A DNA stretch of 64,000 nt, taken from Taxillus chinensis (taxonomy: Eukaryota > Streptophyta > Magnoliopsida > Santalales > Loranthaceae). Shown piece after piece: positions 24,101 through 35,606 of this stretch. The number at the start of each line of letters is the position of its first letter. The stretch's first letter is position 1. The stretch is from NCBI GenBank assembly GCA_023512835.1, contig CM042084.1, positions 15,572,403 through 15,636,402 on the forward strand, read 5' to 3'. Below the pieces are notes generated by a model. The model searched no databases. It was not told the DNA's origin and was given only the letters and a program-made list of their open reading frames with translations. Made by a program: the position numbers and the translations under genes.

Positions 24101-24730
24101 TTAAAGTTAACTTACAAAGTTGAGTAATTTGTAATGAAGTTACATAATTGTGATAACAAAACATTTCATTAGTTTGTGAAAAAGAAATAAAATAGGAGGG
24201 TTCAACTCGAACTATAAAGTGTTTTGGAGTCTTTGCATTTGCTTGTGTTTTTTATTTTTTGCAATAATTTGCTAGCTATGAGCTATTCACTACCCTTCAG
24301 CTCATTTTAATTAGGGGCCTTCTGTGTGTGTGTGTTTCAAAATAATTATATATTATTTCATATATAAAAATAACACATGTATATGTATATATATTGTATT
24401 TAAATAATATACTATTTAATATTTTAAAATAGATATCATATTTATTTATACAAATATATTTATATATCATATATTTGTACTTGTGTGTATATATGTATTA
24501 CATAATTATAAATAATATATTATTTAAATACATGAATTATTTTTTTATAAATATATTATTGAAATTTCCTTGTATATAATATATATTATATATATTCACA
24601 TATTATTTATATATTATTACATAAGTTACGTGCATATATAAATATATATATATATATTAAAATAACTATTTGAGAATAACCTAAATGTAATATTTCATAT
24701 CTATAAATAATGTTATATTACATTAATACA
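21130..24730. other. Intergenic AT-rich DNA
   Basis: No supported gene. 22087-22097 reads TGGTATCAAAG followed by TTAGG, which resembles a mutated primer-binding site just after an LTR end, so an old LTR element may lie at about 21900-22200. The last 400 bases (24310-24730) are almost pure A/T with tandem ATAT blocks and TG repeats. Confidence 0.45.
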
Positions 24731-24732
24731 TT

Positions 24733-25290
24733 TTGTGATCCAGCAAACACAAAATGCCTGAACGCATTAATTTTCGAGACAAAACCTAACAGTAGCTAGT
24801 GAAAATCCAGGGCCTAACCTAGTGAAACTATGCCACTAAAGGCCTCCCCTGTGAGGTCCCTAAGCGCTTGTTGGGGCTTGGGAGTCTTGTGCGGCCACAG
24901 ACGCACATCAACATATGGCCTAATCCATAAACGTTTGGACTTTCAGGTGTAAAGCAAGAAAAAACGGGCATGTATCCCAAATAAATCCAATACCCACGAA
25001 TGTAGACATAACCAATGGAAAATAAAATCACCCGCGTGACGTTCAGTAAAGGTTGTTCATCCAAAGCTACGAAAACACCAACTATATATGTTAAGTGTCC
25101 ACTAGCATATTTTATTAAGGGAATAAAATGACAACATTCCAATGCCCCAAAGAGCCCTATATATATATTCCAATATCAAATATTATTTCATATATACGAC
25201 CATGATGCACAATATGTATGCGATAATATTATATGAATCATTTATTGATTTTTTTATATTGATGAGATTATATGTTTTGTGCAAATGAGT
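24733..25290. repeat. Dispersed repeat, copy 1
   Basis: About 410 bp (24733-25146) that recurs at 26881-27282 with many shared blocks, such as TCTTGTGCGGCCACAGA and CATAAACGTTTGGACTTTCA. The similarity resumes after it at 25165-25290, matching about 27895-28010. The minus strand here has a 104-codon frame (24828-25142), but it is not kept open in copy 2, so I do not call a gene. Family unknown. Confidence 0.75.
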
Positions 25291-25516
25291 AGATATTAAA
25301 AATGTTTTAATAGCTCATTTGATTTGTGGAAATAAATTTGAAGGAAATAAAATATATAAGAGAATGAGATTGACATGTAAATTGAAATAGAATTTTATAT
25401 TATCTTCATTACGAAAATAAGAAAAATAATAAATTAAGTCAATTACTAAAATAGCTTTAAAATTATTAAAATTTATTAAATAATATTTTTTATTTCTTCT
25501 TCCTCACCGTTCAAAT

Positions 25517-25720
25517 CTACTCCTTAGATGCATACAGTCCCCGTCCCCGAAAGAAAAATAAGACCTGGGTGTTGCCGCCTGTCCTTTCATGTCGCCGCTC
25601 ACAATGTACCCATTGGACGCTCTCTCCCTCTCTCTTGTTTAGAACTACTCCCTAGACACACGCCAAGAAGAAGAACAAGGCCCAGGTGATGCCGACTGTC
25701 CCTCCATGCCGCCGCCTGCC
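25517..25720. repeat. Imperfect tandem repeat, unit about 125 bp
   Basis: The block around 25517-25597 (CTACTCCTTAGA... CCTGGGTGTTGCCG...) recurs in altered form at about 25640-25720 (CTACTCCCTAGA... CCCAGGTGATGCCG...). It is more GC-rich than its surroundings. The 80-codon minus frame next to it (25729-25971) is unsupported. Confidence 0.45.
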
Positions 25721-26880
25721 ACTTTACTCTAGTGGATCCTCAAGGACGACACCATCATCGACAATGGCGACTCTAATGGCCACCCCTCCACTAATGAAGA
25801 GATGGATGGAGATGTGGAGCTGGCATCAGAGATGGCAAACAAGAAGCGGCTAAAGGTATAATATACAAAGGGCAAAATAAATAAAAAAGACTCTCTTACA
25901 ATAAAACTTTCATAAACTAAAGTGTAGGAGAACAAATTTACTTCTGGGTATAATATTCTCATAAAAATCATTGTTCATCTTCTTGCTTACGTGTTAAATA
26001 CGGAAAAAAATAAAATTTAATTCTTTTCATTTTACGCCTATCAAATATAACTTAAATGTTATATTTATATATATAATGTATTTAAATAATATATTTTTTA
26101 AAATTATATACTATTTGATATATATGAAAATTCTACATATTATATATTTTTTATATATATATTGCATAACTATAAATAAAATATATAATATATTATTTAC
26201 ATACATATATTTATTTATATACAGTTTCAATGTTACTTTGATTATTTTTTATTTTTATTTCTAAAATATAATATTTATAAAAAACTAAAAATAACTAAAA
26301 AATATTTTTATTTTAGATGTCTTTTAAATTGAAAATAATATTTTATTATTTTAAATTTTAAATTTTTTACTCAAAATCTACTATTATTTTTTAAAAAAGA
26401 AAAGTAAAATAGCAGATCATTGTCTGGGTTGGGTCGGTAATTGTTCCGCCATGGTGCCATAAACAGTTGTACAGTTTAACAGATTTGCTCGCACGCCACG
26501 CTCCTAATCTATGACAATTCCGTCAATGGAGAAAATATAAATCTAAGAAAAGAGAAAATATGCATATGCAGTTAATGTTAACATAGAGAAGATATATAAG
26601 ACAAAGAACATGGAGCAAACGCATCCAGCACACGCACCTTGCATGTGCCTGTAGGCTGTAGGCACATAGGGTGAGATCGATCGAATAGTGTTTTCTCTCC
26701 ATTTTTGGGGAACCTAGTTTGGAACTCTGCAAAGTGCTTTCTTATTTTGTGTCCATTGGGATCTCTAAATTCTAAACGACCGATTCGTACGTGTTCTTAA
26801 TTTCAAAATGACAAGTCTGGTACAGATGGAGCGTAACACCGAAATCAGTATGTCTGCGCTGGGAAACTCCATACCATAAC

Positions 26881-27282
26881 CTCGTGATCCAGCAGACACA
26901 AAATGCCTGAAAGCATTAATTTTCAAGATAAACAACCTAACAGTGAAAATCCAACGAACGCCTAACCTAGTGATACTATGCCACTAAGGCCTCCCCTTTG
27001 CGGTCCCCAAGCGCTTTGTTGGGACTAGGGAGTCTTGTGCGGCCACAGATGCTGATCAACATGGCCTAATCCATAAACGTTTGGACTTTCAGGTGTAAAG
27101 CAAGAAAAATCGAGCATGTATCCCCAATAAATCCAGTACCCACGAATGTAGACATAACCAATGGAAAATAAAATCACCCACGTGAAGTTCACTAAAGGGC
27201 GTTCGTGCCAAAACTACAAGAACACCAAGTAAAATGTACACTATTAAGGGAATAAAATGACTTTATTCTGATGCCCCGTACA
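26881..27282. repeat. Dispersed repeat, copy 2
   Basis: Direct-orientation copy of 24733-25146, by eye about 85% identical, starting about 2.15 kb downstream. After 27282 the similarity to copy 1 is interrupted by the low-complexity block and resumes at about 27895. Confidence 0.75.
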
Positions 27283-27356
27283 ACGTCATATTTTAATAAA
27301 TTAATGTTACCTAATTGGAATTGTATAACTGTTAATAACTATTAGGAAGTTGTCCC

Positions 27357-27611
27357 AGAAAAAAAAAAAAAAAAAAAAAATAAAAAAAAGTTAAAAACAA
27401 AAAAAAAAAATAACAAAATATTTTAAAAAACAAAACCAACAAATTTAATTAAAAAAAAAAATAATATTTTTTAATATATTTTTTTTTTTTTTTTTCCACC
27501 AAAAAAAAAATAAAATATCCCCCCCCCCCCCTTAAAATATAATATATTTTAAAAAATTTTTTTTTTTATTTTATATTTTTTTTTTAATTTTAAAAAAAAA
27601 AAAAAAAAAAA

Positions 27612-27676
<65 letters not shown>

Positions 27677-27770
27677 CCCCAAACACCACAAAATAAAAAA
27701 AAAAAAACCCCCCCCCCCCAAAACCCCAAAAAAAAAAAAAAAACAAACCCCCCCACCCCCCCCACCCCCA
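27357..27770. repeat. Low-complexity homopolymer block (A and C runs)
   Basis: About 400 bases of nearly nothing but long A, T and C runs, including roughly 50 consecutive A at about 27620-27674 and several C runs of 7-11. Poly-Phe and poly-Lys frames here are meaningless. It looks more like a sequencing or assembly error region, or an expanded poly-A tail, than functional DNA. Confidence 0.85.
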
Positions 27771-28720
27771 ATAACTTTGACGATAAACAACATAATAAGT
27801 CAATGAGAAAGTAATAACTTTATGAGTCAAATCACAACTCACCACATCAATTTCGATTTTACGATGATACAAGCTAATGGCACATGTCATGGTTTATTCC
27901 AATATCAAATATATACTTCCTTATATCTGATAAATATATAAAAGTGGACAACAATTTATGAATCATTTATGATTTTTTTATTAATTAGCTTATGTGTTTT
28001 GTAAGATAAAGCTATATTAATTTATAGTTTTCCACTACTTCTCATAATTATAACCGATAGTGTAATCATAGTCTTTTAATAATTCTGGAGACCTTTTGGT
28101 CACATGTTTAATTACTTTTGCAGTTCAACCAAAAATAAATTAAAAGTTATCAATGAAAATGAGCCAAACCACTGAACAAATAAAAAGTGGGTGACACTCG
28201 TTTTTTTCCTATAAATGTATTAAGATCATGTTTCCCTTCCCCCGCGCCCCATACACCTCTATGATGCCTCTGTTGCAACTGAGAAAGATCGTCGGATGCC
28301 AAATAAGACACATTTTCAATTTGCGACTTTGACAACCAATTAAATAATTAAAATTTCAAATTTGTTGACCCACGTAAGGTGTTTCATGAAATGAATTTCT
28401 ATATGATCTCTTCTTTTATTTTTTAACCTCTCTCCTTCATAATTGATTTCTTTATACATGTTTGTGAATATATATTTGTACAACATATATATACTATAGC
28501 TCATATATACATGTTTTTTAATGAAATATATATGTTTGAAACAAATATATTTAAAAAAAACTAACATAAGTATAACAAATATATACATTTATTACTTTTA
28601 ATGCAAAGATATATACATATATTATGTTTACAACAAATATATTTATTATATGTCTATATTTATATATTTATTTAAAAGAAATACTTGTATGTATATAAAT
28701 ATATATTATTTTTTATGATG

Positions 28721-29370
28721 GATATATATATACAAGTTCTTTAAAACAAATATAATGAAAGTTGTGAATTGTCATTGTTATTGCATGAGGTTAGCCATAT
28801 TTGTTAGGGAAGTTATTTTGTTAAGTTTTTATAGAATTAGTTAAAGTGAATAAACATTGGATATGTTGAAGAATATGATGACATATGTGTTTAAAAAAAG
28901 GATTAACTATTTCTTGAATCAAGTTTTGCTCATGTCAGTGTTAGTAATTGAATTTATTATCCATATGTCTAAAATGTGGTAATCAAGCTTATATATATAT
29001 ATATATATGATGAAATTAAGAAGTGAAAGGGCATATTTTTATAATGGTTTTGACATTAGTTATCAAATATTGAATTGGCACGACGAGAGTTCTTTGAGTT
29101 CGACAGTAAAGAATCTAGAGTAAATAGTATAAGAGTTCCTCCACTTATGCAAGGAGATGATGATATGAACGATATTTTTGGCATGATATAAGATGTCAAA
29201 TAAGAGTTTGTTGATAGTCTTGGTGAAAAGTTATTAAATAATGCAGAGACACCCTTATATAATGATTGTCCAAGCAATTATACAAACTTGTCCACTATTG
29301 TATAGTTATAAGATTTGAAAACAACAAATGAGTGGAGTGACAAGAGTTTCATTGACTTGTTTGTTGTGAT
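28721..29370 (+). repeat. N-terminal TNP2 segment, duplicate copy A
   Basis: Direct duplicate of 29375-30010. The first 206 bases (28721-28926 and 29375-29580) appear identical. The following 140 or so are close to 90% alike and later parts diverge further. The copy ends near WSDKSFIDL, immediately before copy B begins. Confidence 0.85.
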
Positions 29371-29374
29371 TTTT

Positions 29375-30560
29375 GATATATATATACAAGTTCTTTAAAA
29401 CAAATATAATGAAAGTTGTGAATTGTCATTGTTATTGCATGAGGTTAGCCATATTTGTTAGGGAAGTTATTTTGTTAAGTTTTTATAGAATTAGTTAAAG
29501 TGAATAAACATTGGATATGTTGAAGAATATGATGACATATGTGTTTAAAAAAAGGATTAACTATTTCTTGAATCAAGTTATTACTCATGCCGATGTTAGT
29601 AATTGAATTTATTGTTCATGTTTAAAATGCAGTAACCAGGCATTGTATATGATGTAAGAAGTGAAAGGGCATATTTTTATAATGGTTTTGACATTAGTTA
29701 TCAAATATCTGAATTGTGCTCTTGTTTGTGTGTTTCAAGGTGTAAGTTCGAGAAAATAAAGAAATGAATAAGAACATAATACCTATAAAGGTGATATGAT
29801 GCTCCTTCAATTTTGACATTTTGAGATGTTGATTCATAATTATCTTATTTAAAGACTTGATATAAGATGTCAAATAAGAGTTTGAAGATAAATACTTCGT
29901 TATCCAAAGTTTTAAATAATGGGGCAATTAAGTTTTTGTATAATGGATTTAGCCAACTCAATTATACCTAATACTTGCTTTACTTGTCTTTTATTAATTA
30001 ATCTCAACAATTTGATAAACAGCAAATTTGTCATGTTGATAAGAGTTTCATTGAACACCCAAATGTATGACATCGATGTTTTCTTACCTCCAAAATAGCA
30101 AAATTTGAAGTTATTATAACATCAATGGTATCAAGTTTGATGGTTTCAAGATAAATGTTTATCTTTGAGACATGCGATTATGGACAATAAATCATCTTTC
30201 AATGTATCAATACTATTTTGGTCTTTTTGTTAAGGGTTATAAAGCATATCCATTATGTTGTCATGTTCTTGTTGTTTCAGAGGTTTAAGCTTGGAGAAAA
30301 AGATTTATTTCATAGGTCACAAATGATTTTTCCCACAAAATCAATTTAGTACAAGATTACAATAGGTTTCTTGACATAAGTTAACATCACATCCATTAAT
30401 GGGAGATTTAAGCGTTTGTTTTATAATTATGCTTATGTAGAGAACTTGAAATGAAATACCCCGCCTAGGCAAGAGGGGATGAACGATTTTAAAACTTGAC
30501 ATTCCAGATTCTCCAAAATGGGCAATTAATTTAGGATTTGGGCAACACTCCATAAATCTA
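29375..30560 (+). repeat. TNP2 segment, duplicate copy B
   Basis: Starts with the same 206 bases as copy A. It runs from the N-terminal zinc region to the RLKHG/GHKRF-like segment with an internal deletion between SFIE (about 30055) and IDVFLPP (about 30070). Its last part (about 30065-30420) is repeated, less decayed, at about 30715-31070 in the segment that continues to the C-terminal end. Confidence 0.75.
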
Positions 30561-32035
30561 ATACTTGGTTTATTTATACTTTTATAATATTTTAATTAAT
30601 TATTATTTCCAACTATTATTTATGATTTTTGAATTTTTGAAGGATATTTATTATGAATTAAATAATTTTTAATAATTTTTAAGTTAAAAAGACCAAGAAA
30701 TTTGATTTAAGCGATATTTTTTGACCTCCAATTGTAGAAAATTTGAATTTATTATGAGAAGAATGAGTTGAATGTTTTGATGGTTCTTGAGAAGAAATGT
30801 TTAAATTGAGAGCCATGTTATTATGGACCTTAAAATTTGATCTTTCCAAAGAATAGGAAACTATTAGGTGATACCCCTCAATAGGGGTTATAAAGCATGT
30901 CCATTATGTGGGAATGATACTTGCTCTAAGAGGTTAAAGCATGAGAAAAAGATTTTTTTTCATAGGTCACAAACAATTTTTGCCACAAACACATCAATTT
31001 CGTAAACAAAAGAAGAATTTCAATAGGCTTCTTGAGCATAAGTTAGCAACACAACCATTAATAGGAGTGTAGGTACTAGAATTAGTTTTGGATGTATTTA
31101 TTGAGTTTGGTAAAGGGGAAAGAAATATCTCAATTGATGATACGTGGAAAAAAGTCAATTTTCTTTGACCTGCCATACTAGAAAAACTTATATGTGTGTC
31201 ACAATCTTGATGTGATGCATATCAAGAAAAATGTTCATGAAAGACTAATAAACACATTACTTAACATTCTTGGGAAAACAAAATATGGAGACAAAATGAG
31301 ATTAAATATGGCAAAAATGGGCATATGAGTGCCTCATCAACTTATATCAGATTCTAACAAATGAACAATCTTACTGCCAGCTTAATATGTTTTATCAAAA
31401 TCCGAAAAACAACAATTTTGTTCAACACTTTTAGAAATTAAAGTTCCTATGGGTTAAATATCAATAGTTTAGTTCAAATGAAAATTTTCATATTGATAAA
31501 CCTCAAATCTTATGATTATTATACTTTACTGCAATAGTTATTGTCAATTGTTATATGTGGATTACTACCTAAAGAGGTTTATACGATAATTATGGGAAAG
31601 TGCTACTTCGTCTATGTTATATGTTGCAAAGTGATTGATCCTCTTTCAAAATAAATAAATTACGAGAGGAAGTGGTTATGACATTATGCTTGTTGGAAAA
31701 AATACTTTCCCTCATTTTTTGATGTAATGGTGGACTTGATTGTTCATTTGTCGATATAAATTAAATTTTGTGGCCCAATTTGGTTAAGATGGAAGCATCA
31801 ATTGGAGATATACGCAAAAATATTGAAAAGGTTCATTCATATGTAATCGCAATAGGCCCAAGGGATGCATTATTGAATGCTATATTTCAGAAGAAGTTGT
31901 TGAATTTTGTTTTGAATACTTAGTTTCTACTCAAATGATTGGATACCCAAATATTAGAATGTAAAACAAAATGTGAGGATGGGATTCAAAGCTTCAGAAA
32001 ATCAAATATAGACAAAATGTGAAGATTGGGATTCA

Positions 32036-32362
32036 AAATATTAATAAAATAAAGTTTAATGTTTAGTATAAAATATTTAAAAACCTATTTTGGTTATAAA
32101 ATGATATTTCAAGTATGATAATTAATTATTAAACAATTAATTTAAAAAATATGTAAATATAACTTGAAAATGATATAAATATAAAATAAATTCTATTATC
32201 TTTAAAATATTAATAAAATAAAGTTTATGTTTAGTATAAAATATATAAAAACCTATTTTGGTTATAAAAAATATTTCAAGTATAATAATTAATTATTAAA
32301 CATTTATTAATATGTAATTAACTTGAAAATGATATAAATATAAAATAAATTTACTATTATTT
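32036..32362. repeat. Tandem duplication, unit about 165 bp
   Basis: Unit 1 is 32036-32203 and unit 2 is 32204-32362. Both start AAAATATTAATAAAATAAAG and share ACCTATTTTGGTTATAAAA and ACTTGAAAATGATATAAATA. It directly follows the CACTA remnant and might be its subterminal repeat region, but this is a guess. Confidence 0.8.
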
Positions 32363-32472
32363 TTTTAAAAAAACTTATAAATACAGCTATAAAATAATAC
32401 ATGATAATAATATATTAATATTTAATTTAAAATTTAAAAAAAGTAATATTTCATCCAACTATAATCCACTAA

Positions 32473-32881
32473 GAGCACTAGCATTAGTTTCCGTATTGGT
32501 TTTCCTAAATTTAAGGATTTAAACTGATTTTACTTTCTTATATACAAATAAATACCACAATAGATTCCTTAATCACTTCATTTATCATTAAAATAATATT
32601 GTATACTATTTATTTATTTAATAATATATTTTTTATAATTTAATATGGAATAAAAGTGAAAGTTGTATGAAACATAATGAAGAGAAGTAAGAGAAAAATT
32701 ATATATATATATAATTTAATAATCATAAGGAGTGAATAATACTTCCCAATACAATAGAAAATACTATACAAATCTTATAGAGAAGTTAAATATAAAGCTT
32801 CTATTGTACGAATGATTTTATGATTTTTTAATTTTTTTCCTAAATAAAAAAAACTTCTATTAGAATCTACTATTAATACTC
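32473..32881. mobile_element. Tourist-like MITE, copy 1
   Basis: 409 bp flanked by TAA on both sides (32470-32472 and 32882-32884). Termini are GAGCACTAGCATTAG and its degenerate complement (CTATTAATACTC). A 3-bp TAA/TTA duplication is typical of PIF/Harbinger-type MITEs. Related copies are at 45007-45421 (opposite orientation) and 57427-57790. No coding capacity. Confidence 0.8.
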
Positions 32882-32884
32882 TAA

Positions 32885-34640
32885 GTATTAGTCAATATTC
32901 ATCTAACGAAATATCATGAAAGATATTAAGGTTATCACTATGCTTTTACTCAGTAAAGAAGGACTATAACCTAACGGATATATGACATGGTAATAATATG
33001 GCATATCACCTAGTAGACGCCAATCTATTAGGTGAAACATACTTTTCACCCATCAATTTTATCTAGGTGAAAATAGCTTTTATTTTATAAGGTAAATATA
33101 GCTTGGGTTTGAAAAATTAATTTGGGAAGAAGAAGGAAATATTTTAGGATTGGATGGTAAAAGACAAATTTTTTTTGATTCTTTTAGCTAAAACAAACTT
33201 GAAACCCAATAATTAATAGTACACAAATCCAAATTTTATATATATGTTTTGGACTCTTTGTTAATGTTTGTTATATATATGTTTCAAATCGTAATTCTGA
33301 ATTCAAATTTAATTAAAAAAATCTTAAATCTCCAATAATAGAACTTGCTTAATAAATAAGACTAAAATAAGAATTTAAATTCCAGTTTGAATAAAGTATT
33401 GGTCCCATGATTTTTTTTTTGAGATCACAAGGTTTAATTTATTATTTAATTTATTTATTTTTGATTTGTCTCATTTATTTTATTTAATTTAAAAAACTAA
33501 AACTATGTACCTATTTTTAAGAAATGTCAAAATTCAGTTGTGAAATCAAAACATTAAAAAAAAAAGGCCCAAATGTTTTTATAAATTTATTTTATATGTG
33601 ATGTGAGTGTGTGTGCCCAACCCCCCCCCCCCCATTTTAAGTTTTTATATATGTATATTGTATATATAATTAGAGTCCACCGTAATTCCAAGGGATCGGA
33701 GTATGTAAGTCTGACCTAAGTAATGACCTAGAATATCTATTAATAGCACACAATTACAAATAATTACTGATCATGTAATCCGGTTTATATATAATTATGC
33801 CAATATTAATATATATATATATAATTAATATGGTTATTAATTGAATATGACATAATAATAAACCGGTATATGTAGATAAATTATACTAGGCCTGCGATAA
33901 TTATGTCTTATAACTATATTATGATATATCATAATTAAATAAGTTATTAATATAAGTATAGAATTGGATTGCATAATATATATAATTATATCTAATAATA
34001 TTATATTGGCAATAAGGCATAAGAATGATTGTTATGTATACGGATATAATCCAATCCGGCCTGGTACAACTATCTAATAATCAATGTGCTGCATAATTCT
34101 CATAATCGTGATTACCAAATTTTAATATATATATATATATTAAAATAATAAAATGATGTTAATAACCTTAGTCTATCGGCGTCTAATAAAGTTTACTATC
34201 TCAAATTTGAATAATACATATAGTTACAATTAAAATTAATTAATAATATAATTTATTATTTTAAAGTGTTTATGATGAATGTGCTACTAACTGCAATAGT
34301 GATAAATATATTATACAATTTTAAAAACTTGTTTGGCTATAAAAAATTTGATAAATTTTTTATACTTTTATGTCATTACTTGTGATTCGATTAATAATAA
34401 TCGTAATTTAAAAAATATTTTTCAAATGTAAATTATTCAATTTATATTTCGGTCCACTCTAACCGAATTTTCTGGATTCATCTTTATATGTTAGTCAAAA
34501 TAATTCTACAGGGATCTACCCCATCATGTACCAAAATGCAATGAAATTCCTCAGTCATTTCAACCACACCCAATTGAGGTTCACGGTCATAGATTGATCT
34601 CTCACTAGGCAAAGAAACAATGAACCTGCGTTTAAATTCA
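32885..34640. other. AT-rich intergenic DNA with a relic of the hAT-like family
   Basis: No gene seen. About 34205-34440 resembles the interior of the hAT element at 16390-16580: both have TTAATAATATAATTTATT, ACTAA.TGCAATAG and TTTTTATACTTTTATGT in the same order. No ends or target duplication are visible here. A C14 homopolymer lies near 33620. Confidence 0.55.
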
Positions 34641-34657
34641 TTGCCCACTAGAAATGA

Positions 34658-35128
34658 ATGTTATATTCACGCGAACAGACAAAGGACGAGGAAGCCACGA
34701 TGGACATGTGTCCGGACAAAACATGCTTCCACAATTGGCAAAGCCTAACGGCTACCTCGAAATGGCAAAAGGCTCAAAAAAACGCACAAGAAAGTCACAT
34801 AAAAGTACTGAGCGCCTCTCCCTTGATATATACCTACGGAGGACAATTCAAGGCAAGATTTACCGAGAATAGCAATAACAATAGGATGGCATTGGGAAAG
34901 CCTCCTGGAAAAGCCACAGAAACTGCAGTAGCAACATCCCCGACCCCACTCCAACTCAACACCGATCGCGCCAACATTGCGAGTAACCCGAAAAATGGAA
35001 ATATGCCGAAAGGCCTACTAGTACTAGTATTGTATGCTCTCCCGGCAGTAGTTCCCTGCTACTTTTTTAAGAGACCTTTAATTATGGGGAGAGCTTTATT
35101 TATGGGGAGACCTTTATGCGGCTACTGA
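34658..35128 (+). other. Unrecognised ORF (156 codons), doubtful gene
   Basis: An open frame in a patch that is less AT-rich than its surroundings. The ORF call begins at TTG 34658; the first ATG in frame is near 34700. The C-terminal third has a hydrophobic stretch (GLLVLVLYALPAVVPCYF) that could span a membrane, and repeated PLIMGRALFMGRPL. A second overlapping frame (34654-34872) covers the same DNA. I recognise no family. It lies 0.5 kb downstream of the 3' end of the NAC gene on the opposite strand. It may equally be transposon or chance sequence. A (TTTC)n run follows at about 35137-35157. Confidence 0.2.
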
Positions 35129-35606
35129 AGTGTGTTTTTTTCTTTCTTTCTTTCTTTACCGGCTGTAGCCGCTAGTGCCTTGGGGGAGTCCATAAACTCG
35201 ATAATGCATGTGTATTAAAAAAGAAAAAAGAAAAAAAAATAGAGTACGTAGATACAGATTCCTTGAAATCGTCGAGATACTCTCAATAAATTAATGAAAA
35301 GCAATTCCAGCATATCTCAGTCAGACATCAACAACTTGGATTTGCTCAAGTGTTTTACCGACTTTTTTTTTTCTTTTCCTCCAATTGATGGAGGCTAGAG
35401 GCTCAATCTGCTCTAGTGAATTATTAAAGTTCACAGATTCATTCAATAATAATGGTGGAAAACGTAAGGCAGTAGCTGTAAAGTAAAGACGGTGGTTGAC
35501 AATATATACCCTCGCATCTCACAAATCAACCCTTTATTTACGCGCAAAAATACACGCACACATATTTTTGTATATCTTTGACTTACGGAGATAACGGAGT
35601 CTTACG

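Larger units (their letters stand above)
28721..31990 (+). pseudogene. CACTA (En/Spm) transposase TNP2-like pseudogene, partly duplicated
   Basis: Decayed transposase of the Transposase_21 (TNP2) family in broken + frames. In order I can read YCSCLKCSNQALY (zinc-binding start, about 29615), EVKGHIF..GFDISYQ (about 29020 and 29660), PLYNDCPSNYTNLS (about 29253), WSDKSFIDL (about 29335), IDVFLPP (about 30070), LLWT (about 30810), GYKACPLCGNDTCSKRLKHE (about 30888), RKQKKNFNR (about 31000), HNLDVMHIKKNV (about 31200), KVIDPLS (about 31630) and KYFPSFFDVMVDLIVHLS (about 31700). The stops are mostly TGA and TAG in place of W, R and Q codons. No CACTA termini were found, so the element's ends are unknown. 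Not functional. Confidence 0.88.

Noticed and set aside
24828..25142. 104-codon minus-strand ORF in dispersed repeat copy 1
   Set aside because: The frame is not maintained in copy 2 and no family is recognised.
27571..27890. Three Phe/Gly-rich ORFs in the homopolymer block
   Set aside because: Translations of poly-T/poly-G; not protein-coding.
32036..32362. Repeat array as a CRISPR-like or satellite array
   Set aside because: Only two contiguous units with no spacers; a simple tandem duplication in plant nuclear DNA.
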